Origin: Psychromarinibacter sp048262455
GTDB lineage: Bacteria; Pseudomonadota; Alphaproteobacteria; Rhodobacterales; Rhodobacteraceae
Assembly (NCBI GenBank): GCA_048262455.1
Contig: JBLXFD010000015.1
Coordinates: 35,366 to 99,365 of the forward strand
DNA: 64,000 bases
Direction: 5' to 3'
The position numbers and the translations under genes are program-made. This document shows positions 1 to 9,543 of this stretch, piece by piece; the first letter of the stretch is position 1; every line of letters begins with the position of its first letter. The notes under the pieces were generated by a model that had not been told where the DNA came from, made no database searches, and saw only the letters and a program-made list of their open reading frames with translations.

Positions 1-1495
1 AGACCAACACCTTCGTGCGCCAGACGACCCGGCTGGAAGATTTCACCATCCGCCGCGGCGAGGCGCTGCTGGCGCGGGCCGGGGACGGGTCGACCGTGGA
101 CGGCTTCCTCGAGGTCGCGGCGCAGGAGGGCTGGTCGGTGCTGCCGGTCTGCGAATACACCGCCCTGCCCGCCGGCCCCATCGAGCACGCGGTGTTCGAG
201 ACCTTCTGGCAGGAGCTGGAGAAAGGCCTGAAAGAGGCGCTGGAGCGCACCCCGCCCGACGCAGTCTGGCTGGCCCTGCACGGCGCCGGCGTCACCACCG
301 AGTGCGAGGACATCGAGGGCGAATTGCTTCGCCGTATCAGGGAGGTGCCGGGCGCCGGGGCGCTGCCGCTTTTCGCCGTGTTCGACCTGCACGCCAACTT
401 CACCGAGGCCATGGCCCGCCACGCCACCGGCCTTGTCGGCTACCGCGAGAACCCGCACATCGACGCCCGCGCGGCCGCCGTGGATTCCGCCCGGCTGCTG
501 GCCCGCGCCTTGCGCGGATCGGCCACCCCCCGCACCCTCTGCCGCCGCCTGCCGCTGATCTGGCCGCCCACCGGCACCGCCACCGGCGCCACCCCGATGA
601 AGGATCTCGAGGCGCTGGCCCGGCAGATCGAGGCGGACCACCCCGAGATCTGGTCGGTCAGCGTCACCGGCGGCTTCGCCTTCTCGGACGTGGACGCGGC
701 CGGGGTGGCCTTCAACCTCGTCACCACCGGTGACACGGCGCAGGCCGAGGCGGCGCTGCAATCGCTCTGCGACATGGCCTGGCGGCTGCGGGACGAAGGC
801 CAGCCGGATGAATGGGACCTCGACGCCGCGCTGAAGGACATCGCGGGCAAGAAGGGCGGCCCCTGGATCGTGGTGGAGCCCGCGGACAACATCGGCGGCG
901 GCGGCCCCGGCGATTGCACCAGCGTGCTGCGCGCCCTGCTGCGGCACGAAACCCCCGGCGCGCTGGTGGTGATCGCCGACGCCGAGGCCGTCGCGGCCTT
1001 CGACGGCGCCGCACCCGGCGACACCCGCAGCATCGACGTGGGCGGCAAGGGCAGCCACCTCGACCCCGGGCCCGTGGCGCTGGAGGCGACGCTCGTCAGC
1101 ACCAGCGACGGCGAGTTCGACCTGGAGGACCGGCAAAGCCACATGGTCGCCGCGCAGGGCACGCATTTCAGCATGGGGCCCACGGCGGTGGTGACGGCGC
1201 AGGGGGTGACGATCATGCTCACCAGCCGCAAGACCCCGCCCAACGACCTGGCGCAGCTGCGCTCGCAGGGGCTGGAGCCGGCGGATTTCCGTGTCATCGG
1301 CGTCAAGGCGGCGGTCGCCCACCGGCGCGCCTACGACAAGATCGCCGCCGGCAGCTACACCGTGACCACCCCCGGCCCCTGCAGCAGCGACCTGCACGGC
1401 CTGCCCTACCGAAACCTCCGCCGCCCGATCCACCCGCTTGACGCGGTGCGCTACCCGGCGCCCGGAACTTCCTCGACGACACAAGGAGAAGGCCG

Positions 1496-1499
<4 letters not shown>
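1..1499 (+). CDS. M81 family metallopeptidase, MlrC-like (5' partial)
   Basis: Probable cytosolic zinc peptidase of the MlrC (microcystinase C) family. MlrC cleaves a linear tetrapeptide during microcystin breakdown, but most homologues sit in amino-acid or peptide catabolic clusters with unknown substrates. The frame is open at the left edge and enters with TNTF, matching the family's N-terminal HETNTF motif, so only a few codons are missing and no start is visible. The FDLHAN block near residue 122 and the glycine-rich DNIGGGGPGD block in the middle are also family marks. The stop overlaps the next ATG as ATGA, so the two genes are probably translationally coupled. Family assignment is firm; the substrate is unknown. 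Confidence 0.85.
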
Positions 1500-2839
<1,340 letters not shown>

Positions 2840-2867
2840 CGCGCCCGGCGCTCGGCCCTCCCTCGCG

Positions 2868-2905
2868 GGGGCGGCGGGACAACCTCCCCCCGCCGCCCCA
2901 GTTTT
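2868..2905 (+). terminator. Intrinsic terminator after the mlrC-like/aminotransferase unit
   Basis: Perfect 11-bp stem GGGGCGGCGGG / CCCGCCGCCCC (2868-2878 with 2889-2899) followed by AGTTTT. It lies just after the aminotransferase stop and separates this unit from the promoter of the next gene. Confidence 0.8.
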
Positions 2906-2932
2906 CGGCCGCGTATCGGGCCGGCCGGTTTC

Positions 2933-3013
2933 TTGACACCGATTTCCCCGCGTGAGAAGAATCATATAGCTGACTTTTTGACACTAACGCGCAAGGGGCA
3001 GCCTAAACGCTAC
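2933..3013 (+). promoter_or_regulatory. Promoter region of the hydroxyacid dehydrogenase gene, with two TTGACA boxes
   Basis: Two perfect TTGACA hexamers lie 45 bp apart (2933-2938 and 2978-2983). The first is followed at 18 bp by AAGAAT as a possible -10. The second has a CTAAAC-like -10 about 17-19 bp on, which would give a short leader before the ribosome binding site. Between them lies an AT-rich stretch (2961-2972) containing ATATAGCT, whose reverse complement shares AGCTATA with the operator-like sequence at 4010-4037. Assignments rest on consensus matching only. Confidence 0.5.
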
Positions 3014-3027
3014 AGGAGAGGCCGCCC

Positions 3028-3957
3028 GTGTCGAAGAAGTCCGAATCTATCGCCTTGCTTACCGCCCTTCCCGCTGACCTGCGCGCAGCGCTGGAAGAAC
3101 GGTTCGACCTGCTGCCCCCCGACGCCGAGGTGCCCGCGGGCACCCGCATCGCCGTCACCACCGCCATGCGCGGCCTGTCGAAGGACGACCTGGAGCGGCT
3201 TTCGGACGTGAAACTGGTGCTGTCGCAGGGCGTGGGGCTGGAAAAGCTCGACCTCGAGGCGGCAAGCGCCCGGGGCGTCGCGGTCTCCGTCACGCCGAAC
3301 ATCCTTACCGAGGACGTGGCCGACTTCGCCATCGGCCTGACCTACGCCACCTGCCGCCGCATCGCCGAGGCCGACCGTTTCGTGCGGGCCGGGCGCTGGG
3401 GGCCCGAACGCATCCGCCCCTCCACCAGCCTGCGCGGCAAGCGCATGGGCGTCGTCGGCATGGGCCGCATCGGCCAGGCCATCGCGCGGCGGGCCGCGGG
3501 GCTGGACATGACGGTCAGCTACACCGGTCCGTCGAAGAAGGACGGGGTGCCCCACGCCTACGTCGCCGGCACCCGCGAGCTGGCGGCGCAAAGCGACGTG
3601 CTGGTGCTCGCCTGCCCCGGCGGCGCGGCGACCCACCACCTGTGCAACCGCGAGGTGCTGGAGGCCCTGGGCGAGGACGGCTTCCTCGTGAACGTGGCGC
3701 GCGGGTCCGTGGTGGACGAGGCGGCGCTGCTGGAGGCGCTGACTGAGGGACGAATCGCCGGGGCCGGGCTGGACGTCTTCGCGCAGGAACCGGGGCTGGA
3801 CCCGGCCTTCCTGTCGCTGGAAAACGTGGTGCTGACCCCCCACTCCGCCTCGATCACCAAGGAGGTCCGCGCCGAACTGATCGGCGCCATGCTGGCGGAT
3901 GCCGAGGCTTTCGTGACCGGCAAGCCCTTGCAGAACGTGGCAAACCCGTCTGGGTGA
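3028..3957 (+). CDS. D-isomer-specific 2-hydroxyacid dehydrogenase
   Basis: NAD(P)-dependent reductase of 2-oxoacids or oxidase of D-2-hydroxyacids, 309 residues, the usual length for the glyoxylate/hydroxypyruvate reductase group. The Rossmann motif GMGRIG is at 144-149. The catalytic set is complete: Arg225 in NVARGS, Glu254 in FAQEP and His272 in LTPHSA. The GTG start is chosen because AGGAGAGG sits 6 bases upstream. It has its own promoter, and an AT-rich operator-like sequence follows the stop before the next unit. Within the cluster it would reduce or oxidise a 2-oxo/2-hydroxy acid intermediate; the specific substrate is not evident. Confidence 0.85.
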   Translation: MSKKSESIALLTALPADLRAALEERFDLLPPDAEVPAGTRIAVTTAMRGLSKDDLERLSDVKLVLSQGVGLEKLDLEAASARGVAVSVTPNILTEDVADFAIGLTYATCRRIAEADRFVRAGRWGPERIRPSTSLRGKRMGVVGMGRIGQAIARRAAGLDMTVSYTGPSKKDGVPHAYVAGTRELAAQSDVLVLACPGGAATHHLCNREVLEALGEDGFLVNVARGSVVDEAALLEALTEGRIAGAGLDVFAQEPGLDPAFLSLENVVLTPHSASITKEVRAELIGAMLADAEAFVTGKPLQNVANPSG

Positions 3958-4009
3958 GGTTCTTGCTGCGGTCGCGGACCCGTCACGGCTCGATCGCCGT
4001 TGTGTGAAT

Positions 4010-4037
4010 CTATAAGCTATAGTATAGAACAATAGCC
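4010..4037 (+). promoter_or_regulatory. Operator-like AT-rich inverted repeats upstream of the hydrolase operon
   Basis: Nested palindromes CTATA-AGC-TATAG (4010-4022) and CTATA-G-TATAG (4017-4027) stand out in GC-rich DNA. The element runs ATAAGCTA ... ACAATAGCC. The promoter of the GntR gene (8079-8098) runs ATAAGCTA ... ACAACTAGCC, almost the same ends with 6 fewer bases overall. This suggests that the GntR regulator binds both; the link is inference. Confidence 0.5.
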
Positions 4038-4124
4038 TTTTTAAGGGCCGGGAGGGATGGAGCGAGGCCACCTTTGCCCTCGACTGACGCCCCCGCACCC
4101 GACCAAGGAGGTCATCGACCCATC

Positions 4125-4955
4125 ATGGCACCCCTGCCCCAGCCCCAGACCCTGCGCGTGGACCGCGACGGCTATGCGCTGCACGCCGAGGCGACCGCGC
4201 CGCGGCAGGAGGGGGCGCCTTGGGTGGTGTTCTCGAACTCGCTGGTCACCGACCTGACGCTCTGGGACGCCCAGGCGGCGGCGCTGGCGGGAGACTATGG
4301 CGTGCTGCGCTATGACCAGGCGGGGCACGGGCGGTCGGACCTGCCGCCGGGGGCGGTGGACTTCGACGGGCTGGGGGCGGACCTGCTGGCGGTGATGGAC
4401 GCGGCGGGGGTGGAGCGCGCGGTCTACACCGGAGTCTCCATGGGGGTGCCCACCGGGCTTGCCGCCCACCGCGCGGCGCCTGAGCGGTTCTCGGCGCTGG
4501 TGTTCTCCGACGGCCAGGCGAAAACCGCAGCCGGCGGCGCGGCGGGCTGGGCAGAGCGGATCGCCGGCGCCGAGGCCTCTGGCATGGCGGCCTTCGCCGA
4601 GGCCACCGCCGACCGCTGGCTGACCGATAGCGCCGGGGCGGAAACCCGCGCCCGCCTTGCCGCGATGATCGCCGCCACCCGTTTTGAAGGCTTCCGCGCC
4701 TGCGCCACGGCGCTGATGGATTACGACTATGCCGATCAACTCCCCCGCATCGCCTGCCCCGTCCTGCTGGTGGCCGGCGCCGAGGACGGCGCGATGCCGG
4801 TGGGCATGGCCGCGAACCTGCAGCCGGCCATCGCGGGCGCCGAGATGCGGGTGATCGAACAGGCCGGGCACGTGCCCTGCTTCGAACAACCCCGGGCCTT
4901 CACCGCGATCCTGCGGGGATTCCTGGAAACCCTCGGCCAAAGGAACGCCCGATGA
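4125..4955 (+). CDS. Alpha/beta hydrolase, 3-oxoadipate enol-lactonase (PcaD)-like
   Basis: Cytosolic alpha/beta hydrolase of 276 residues. The nucleophile elbow is GVSMG with Ser105, and the C-terminal catalytic histidine is in EQAGHVP. The general layout matches 3-oxoadipate enol-lactonases, which hydrolyse enol-lactones in aromatic degradation. The ATG at 4125 is preferred over the in-frame ATG at 4074 because AAGGAGG (4105-4111) lies upstream of it, although the spacing is long. It opens an operon in which this gene, the GST, the CoA-transferase and the CMD gene are joined by ATGA overlaps. A lactonase or thioesterase role in ring or side-chain catabolism fits, but the substrate is unknown. 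Confidence 0.75.
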   Translation: MAPLPQPQTLRVDRDGYALHAEATAPRQEGAPWVVFSNSLVTDLTLWDAQAAALAGDYGVLRYDQAGHGRSDLPPGAVDFDGLGADLLAVMDAAGVERAVYTGVSMGVPTGLAAHRAAPERFSALVFSDGQAKTAAGGAAGWAERIAGAEASGMAAFAEATADRWLTDSAGAETRARLAAMIAATRFEGFRACATALMDYDYADQLPRIACPVLLVAGAEDGAMPVGMAANLQPAIAGAEMRVIEQAGHVPCFEQPRAFTAILRGFLETLGQRNAR

Positions 4956-5626
4956 AACTGCACTGGTCCCCCCGTTCGCCCTTCGTGCGCAAGGTGAACA
5001 TCGTGCTCGAGGAATGCGGGCTGACGGACGCGGTGGAGCGCATGCGCTCGGTCGCCGCCTTCGCCGCGCCGCCCAACCCCGAGATCCTGCGCGACAACCC
5101 GCTGGGCAAGATCCCGGCGCTGATCACCGAGGACGGCACCCGCCTGTTCGACAGCCGGGTCATCTGCGAATACCTGATCCAGCGCGCCGGCCGGACGGAC
5201 CTGCTGCCCGACGAGCCCGAGGCCCGGTTCCGGCACCTGCGCTGGCAGGCGCTGGCGGACGGGCTGAGCGACATCCTGCTGCTCTGGCGCACCGAGCGCG
5301 GGCGCGGGGACAAGGCGGACGCGGTGATCCTGGCCGCGCTTGAGACCAAGACCCGCGCCGCGCTGGACGTGCTGGAGACGGAAAGCGCCGAACTGGCCAA
5401 GACCCCCTTCGGCCTCGGCCACGTGGCGGTGGTCTGCACCCTTGGCCAGCTCGACTTCCGCTTCGCCGGCTGCGGGTGGCGCGGGGCGCTGCCCGGCCTT
5501 GCCGCCTGGCACGCCGAGGTCTCCACCCGCCCCTCCGTCGCCGCCACCGCCATCGTCGATGACGGCGGCGGGCCGGCGGGCGCCGCCGACGGCACCCCCC
5601 CCTTCACCTACGGGACACGCACATGA
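4952..5626 (+). CDS. Glutathione S-transferase family protein
   Basis: Two-domain GST fold, 224 residues. The N-terminal thioredoxin-like half has the SPRSPFVRKV glutathione-site helix start (possible catalytic serine) and the cis-proline block GKIPAL, followed by the usual FDSRVICEYL motif. The C-terminal half is the helical domain. In catabolic operons such enzymes often isomerise maleyl-type intermediates or conjugate reactive ones. Coupled by ATGA to the hydrolase upstream and to the CoA-transferase downstream, so it probably acts in the same pathway. Confidence 0.85.
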   Translation: MKLHWSPRSPFVRKVNIVLEECGLTDAVERMRSVAAFAAPPNPEILRDNPLGKIPALITEDGTRLFDSRVICEYLIQRAGRTDLLPDEPEARFRHLRWQALADGLSDILLLWRTERGRGDKADAVILAALETKTRAALDVLETESAELAKTPFGLGHVAVVCTLGQLDFRFAGCGWRGALPGLAAWHAEVSTRPSVAATAIVDDGGGPAGAADGTPPFTYGTRT

Positions 5627-6822
5627 CCGGACCGCTCAGCCACATCCGCATTCTCGATCTGTCCCGGATCATGGCGGGCCCCTGGGCCGGGCAGATCCTG
5701 GCCGACCTGGGCGCCGAGGTCATCAAGGTCGAGCGCGCCGGCGTCGGCGACGACACCCGCAAGTGGGGCCCGCCCTACCTAAAGGATGCCGAGGGCGCCG
5801 ACACCGCGGAGTCGGGCTATTACCTGTCGGTCAACCGCGGCAAGAAATCGGTGGAGATCGACCTCGCCTCGCCCGAGGGGCAGGAGACGATCCGCGCGCT
5901 GGCGGCGCGGTCCGACATCCTGCTGGAGAACTTCAAGGTCGGCACGCTGGACCGCTACGGCCTTGGCCCCGAGGCGCTGCGGAAGGCGAACCCCAGGCTG
6001 ATCTTCTGCTCGATCACCGGCTTCGGCCAGGACGGCCCGCGCGCCGATGACGTGGCCTATGACTTCATGATCCAGGCCATGGGCGGGCTGATGAGCGTCA
6101 CCGGCGCCCCCGACGACACCCCCGGCGGCGGGCCGCAGAAGGTGGGCGTGCCGATCGTCGACATCATGACCGGCATGTACGCCGCCATCGCCGTGCTTGC
6201 CGCGCTGGCCGACCGCAGCCAGAGCGACAAGGGCGACACCATCGACATCGCCATGCTGGACGTGGCCACGGCGATGCTGGCCAACCAGGCGATGAACCAC
6301 CTTGTGTCCGGCGAGACGCCGGTGCGGCGGGGCAACAAGCACCCGAACATCCAGCCGCAGGACGTCTACCCGGTGCGCGACGGGCACATCGTGCTGGCGG
6401 TGGGCAACGACGAGCAGTTCGCCCGCTTCGCCCGCGCCATCGGCGCGCCGGAGCTGGCGGAGGACCCGCGCTTTGCCACCAACCGCGAAAGGGTGCGCAA
6501 CCTTGGCGCGCTGAACCCGGTGATCGGCGAAAGGCTGGGGGAACGCGACCTGTCCGAGTGGATCGAGATCCTCGGGCGGGAGAAGGTGCCCTGCGGGCCG
6601 ATCAACTCCGTCCCCATGGTGCTGGCCGACGCGCAGGTGCGCCACCGGCAGATGCTGCGCGAGCTACCGCACCCGCTGTCGGGCAAGGTGGCCAGCGTGG
6701 TCAGCCCCATGCGCTTCGACCGCGCCGCGCTGAGTTTCGAGCGGCCGCCGCCGCTGCTGGGACAGCACACCGCCGAGGTGCTGGCCTCGCTGGACCTCGC
6801 CGGGACGGAGGCCGGACAATGA
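5623..6822 (+). CDS. CaiB/BaiF family CoA-transferase
   Basis: Class III CoA-transferase of 399 residues that moves CoA between carboxylic acids through an enzyme-bound anhydride on an aspartate. Family marks are the N-terminal RIMAGPWAGQILADLGAEVI region (conserved GPW and DLGA), the SVNRGKKS block and the ENFKVG block. Asp in DIAMLD near residue 210 is a candidate for the catalytic aspartate. It is translationally coupled on both sides. In this operon it would activate an organic acid to its CoA thioester, feeding the enoyl-CoA hydratase encoded at 10.4-11.2 kb; that link is inference. Confidence 0.88.
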   Translation: MTGPLSHIRILDLSRIMAGPWAGQILADLGAEVIKVERAGVGDDTRKWGPPYLKDAEGADTAESGYYLSVNRGKKSVEIDLASPEGQETIRALAARSDILLENFKVGTLDRYGLGPEALRKANPRLIFCSITGFGQDGPRADDVAYDFMIQAMGGLMSVTGAPDDTPGGGPQKVGVPIVDIMTGMYAAIAVLAALADRSQSDKGDTIDIAMLDVATAMLANQAMNHLVSGETPVRRGNKHPNIQPQDVYPVRDGHIVLAVGNDEQFARFARAIGAPELAEDPRFATNRERVRNLGALNPVIGERLGERDLSEWIEILGREKVPCGPINSVPMVLADAQVRHRQMLRELPHPLSGKVASVVSPMRFDRAALSFERPPPLLGQHTAEVLASLDLAGTEAGQ

Positions 6823-7427
6823 GCGCCCGCATCCCCCTGCCCGGCCCCGAAGAAATGAACCCGGCGCAGAAGGCGGTGTTCGACAAGATCGTCAACGGCC
6901 CCCGCGGCATGCTGGTGGGCCCGCTGCGCGCGGCGCTGCACAACCCGGCGCTGGCAGATCACTGGCAGGCACTGGGACAGGTGCTGCGCTACGAGACCTG
7001 CCTGTCGCAGGACCTCAGCGAACTGGCGATCCTCGTCGCCGCCCGGCACTGGAACAGCGAACTGGAATGGACCATCCACGCCGGCATCGCCCGCCGCTCG
7101 GGGCTGGACGAGGGGGTGGTGGCGGCCCTGCGCGAGGGCCGGCTGCCCGACTTCGCCCGCGAGGAGGAGCGCGAGGTCTACGAGTTCAGCCGCCAGCTGC
7201 TGGAGGACGGCCAGACCTGCGACGCCGCCTATGCCGCGGTGCTGGACCGCTGGGGCGTGCTGGGGCCGGTGGAGCTGACGGCGCTGGTGGGCTATTATTC
7301 CATGGTGGCCATGACCCTGAACGCGCACCGTATCCCCCTGCCCGCCGATACGCCGACGGAGCTGAACAGCGCCGCCGCCACCCTGACCGCGCTGCCCCCG
7401 GCCCCGCCGCGCGGCGCGGGCGCCTAG
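6819..7427 (+). CDS. Carboxymuconolactone decarboxylase (CMD) family protein
   Basis: CMD/AhpD-fold protein of 202 residues, all-helical and expected to oligomerise. The core LAILVAARHWNSELEW resembles 4-carboxymuconolactone decarboxylases rather than AhpD, because the CxxC redox pair is absent. The ATG overlaps the CoA-transferase stop by ATGA. With the PcaD-like hydrolase in the same operon this points to a beta-ketoadipate-like branch, yet the window has no pcaGH or pcaB. The reaction is therefore unassigned. Confidence 0.8.
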   Translation: MSARIPLPGPEEMNPAQKAVFDKIVNGPRGMLVGPLRAALHNPALADHWQALGQVLRYETCLSQDLSELAILVAARHWNSELEWTIHAGIARRSGLDEGVVAALREGRLPDFAREEEREVYEFSRQLLEDGQTCDAAYAAVLDRWGVLGPVELTALVGYYSMVAMTLNAHRIPLPADTPTELNSAAATLTALPPAPPRGAGA

Positions 7428-7430
7428 GGC

Positions 7431-8036
7431 GTGTTCTACGACCCGCGCGGCGGGGACCACGGGCTTGCGCGCAATCCATGGACCGCGCTGGTGGTGCCGC
7501 GCCCAATCGGCTGGATTTCCAGCCTCTCGGCCGCGGGGGTGGCGAACCTTGCGCCCTACAGCTTCTTCAACGCGGTCTCGGGCGCGCCGCCCTTCGTCAT
7601 GTTCTCCTCCGCCGGCCGCAAGGACAGCCAGACGAACATCGAGGCGACGGGAGAGTTCGTGGTGAACATGGCCGTGGCGGCGCTGACCGAGGCGCTGAAC
7701 CTGTCCTCCGCCACCTATCCGCCCGAGGTGGACGAGTTCGAACGCAGCGGGCTGGACAAGGCGCCCTGCCGCAACGTGGCTGTGCCCCGGGTCGCGGCCT
7801 CGCCCGTGGCGCTGGAATGCGTGCTGAACAAGGTGGTGACGCTGACCGCGCGGGACGGCACCCGGGTCGGCTCTCAGGTGATCTTCGGCGAGGTGGTGGG
7901 CATCCACATCGCGGACGAGGTGATCGTGGACGGGATGCTGGATATCACCCGCATTCGCCCCCTCGCCCGGCTGGGATACATGGACTACGCGATCACCGAG
8001 GATTTCTTTGCCATGGCCCGCCCCGAAATCACGTGA
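7431..8036 (+). CDS. Flavin reductase family protein (FMN-binding split barrel)
   Basis: Split-barrel flavoprotein of 201 residues, DIM6/NTAB type. The N-terminal part has PRPIGWISS and the phosphate-binding APYSFFNAVS block, then the NIEATGEFVVN segment typical of the family. Such proteins reduce FMN/FAD for a two-component monooxygenase or act alone. It starts with GTG 3 bases after the CMD stop and ends the operon. No matching oxygenase component is visible in the window. Confidence 0.83.
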   Translation: MFYDPRGGDHGLARNPWTALVVPRPIGWISSLSAAGVANLAPYSFFNAVSGAPPFVMFSSAGRKDSQTNIEATGEFVVNMAVAALTEALNLSSATYPPEVDEFERSGLDKAPCRNVAVPRVAASPVALECVLNKVVTLTARDGTRVGSQVIFGEVVGIHIADEVIVDGMLDITRIRPLARLGYMDYAITEDFFAMARPEIT

Positions 8037-8078
8037 CGCCGGGGCATGCGCGGACTTGCGCGACCCGACCTACAAGTA

Positions 8079-8098
8079 ATAAGCTAGCACAACTAGCC
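8079..8098 (+). promoter_or_regulatory. Operator-like inverted repeat upstream of the GntR regulator
   Basis: Perfect inverted repeat GCTAG-CACAA-CTAGC (8083-8097) inside ATAAGCTA...ACAACTAGCC, which resembles 4012-4037. Placed about 50-70 bp upstream of the regulator start, so autoregulation is likely. It does not look like the GT-N-TA-N-AC core common for HutC-type GntR proteins. Confidence 0.55.
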
Positions 8099-8150
8099 CT
8101 TCAGCGTTCCAGCCCCGGGGCTGGCGGGTTTTCAGAGTGTGGAGAGGCCA

Positions 8151-8903
8151 ATGCAAGACGCCGGCAAGAGATCGCAGACCGCAACCGCCCTGCGCAAGAG
8201 CGCGGTGGCCCGCTACCTGCAGCTGGCCGCCCTGTTCCGCCGCCGCATCGAGACCAACGAGTGGCCGGTGGATTCCCGCATTCCCACGGTCGAGGAGCTG
8301 TCGCAGGAATGCGGCGTGGCCAACATGACCATCCGGCAGGCGCTGAACCTGCTGGAACAGGAGGGGCTGATAGAGCGGTTCCGCGCCAAGGGCACCTTCG
8401 TGCGCAAGCGCAACCGCCGCGATTTGTGGTGCGAGGTGCAGACCGACTGGAACGGGCTGCTGCTGTCGCGCGACAACGCCGAGATCGAGCTGCTTAGCAC
8501 CGAGGCCGGCACCCGCCCCACCGACTACCCCGCCGATGTCTGCGAACTGGCGCCGTCCTACATGCACCTGCGCCGCCGCCACAGCCGCAAGGGAGAGGCC
8601 TTCCTGCTGGCCGATGTCTTCATCGACGAACGGATCTGCGCCAAGATCGACGCGGCCGACTTCACCAGCAAGACCTCGATGCGGCTGATCAACGACGTGC
8701 CGGGGCTGAAGATCGTCGACGCGCGGCAGATCCTGACCATCGGCGCCGCGGACCCCGAGGTCAGCGAGCTGCTGGGCGTGTCTATGGGCGATTCCATCGC
8801 CTACGTGCAGCGGATCGCGGTGGCCGAGGACGGCACCATGGCGCTGGTGGCCAACGGGATCTACCGGGGCGACATGGTGCGGGTCGAGATCAAGCTGACC
8901 TGA
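8151..8903 (+). CDS. GntR family transcriptional regulator with UTRA domain
   Basis: DNA-binding repressor or activator of the GntR/HutC subfamily (250 residues). The winged helix occupies about residues 15-85, with the family signature IPTVEELSQECGVANMTIRQ and the wing GTFVRKR. The C-terminal UTRA ligand domain follows (about 95-245). The ATG is preferred over the in-frame GTG at 8139 because GGAGAGG lies directly upstream, although the spacing is only 3 bases. It sits between the plus-strand operon and the convergent tartrate-dehydratase-like genes, so it probably controls the whole cluster and responds to a pathway acid. Confidence 0.85.
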   Translation: MQDAGKRSQTATALRKSAVARYLQLAALFRRRIETNEWPVDSRIPTVEELSQECGVANMTIRQALNLLEQEGLIERFRAKGTFVRKRNRRDLWCEVQTDWNGLLLSRDNAEIELLSTEAGTRPTDYPADVCELAPSYMHLRRRHSRKGEAFLLADVFIDERICAKIDAADFTSKTSMRLINDVPGLKIVDARQILTIGAADPEVSELLGVSMGDSIAYVQRIAVAEDGTMALVANGIYRGDMVRVEIKLT

Positions 8904-8910
8904 GGCCCGC

Positions 8911-9543
8911 CTACCCCGCCGCCGCCTCGCGCGCCGCGCGCAAATCCGCCAGGATCGCCTCGCGCAGGCCTTCGGCCGCGGCGGCGGTCTCGTCGTAGAT
9001 GCTGTTGCCGTGGGCATCGATCCCCACGGTCAGGGGACCCAACCGTTCCACCTCGATCCGCGCGATCCGGTAGTGAGAGATCATCTCGGGCCAGCCGATG
9101 CCGGTGACCTCGCGGATGCCCGCCGTGATGATCTCGGCGCCGCCGCCGAGAAACGACAGGTAGACGCAGCCGGTCTCGGCCATCGCCCGCGCGCTGGGGG
9201 CGCTCAGCCCGCCCTTGCCGCCGGTGGCCCGCAGCCCCAGCCCCGGGATCAGCCGCGGCATGTGGCCGTTGAAGCGGGTGCTGGTGGTGGGGTTCATGTA
9301 GAGGATCCGCAGGTTCCCGTCCTCGTCCTCCTCGTTCAGGCTGCCAAGGTGGAAAAGCGCGCCGCCGGCCATGTCGAATGGCAGCGGCTCCGCCCCCTCG
9401 AGGCAGGACAGCAGGCGGTCGTGGGTCGGGATGCCGGCGGTGGTGAAGATCTCGCCGGTCAGGTAGACCACGTCCCCCACCTTCAGCGCGCGCACCGCGT
9501 CCTCGGTCAGCGGCAGGGTCAGTTCGTGCTCGGTGACGGTCAT
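8911..9543 (-). CDS. Class I fumarase/L(+)-tartrate dehydratase, beta subunit (swivel domain)
   Basis: Small subunit (210 residues) of the two-subunit 4Fe-4S hydro-lyases, corresponding to the C-terminal domain of FumA or to TtdB. These dehydrate L-tartrate to oxaloacetate or hydrate fumarate-type acids. The family's TTAGIPTHDRL region, the NPTTSTRFNGHMPRLI block and the GGKGGLS loop are present. The start at 9543 makes an ATGA overlap with the alpha gene; an in-frame ATG 9 bases upstream is possible. Converges with the GntR gene, with only 7 bases between stops. The actual substrate is unknown. Confidence 0.85.
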   Translation of the reverse strand: MTVTEHELTLPLTEDAVRALKVGDVVYLTGEIFTTAGIPTHDRLLSCLEGAEPLPFDMAGGALFHLGSLNEEDEDGNLRILYMNPTTSTRFNGHMPRLIPGLGLRATGGKGGLSAPSARAMAETGCVYLSFLGGGAEIITAGIREVTGIGWPEMISHYRIARIEVERLGPLTVGIDAHGNSIYDETAAAAEGLREAILADLRAAREAAAG

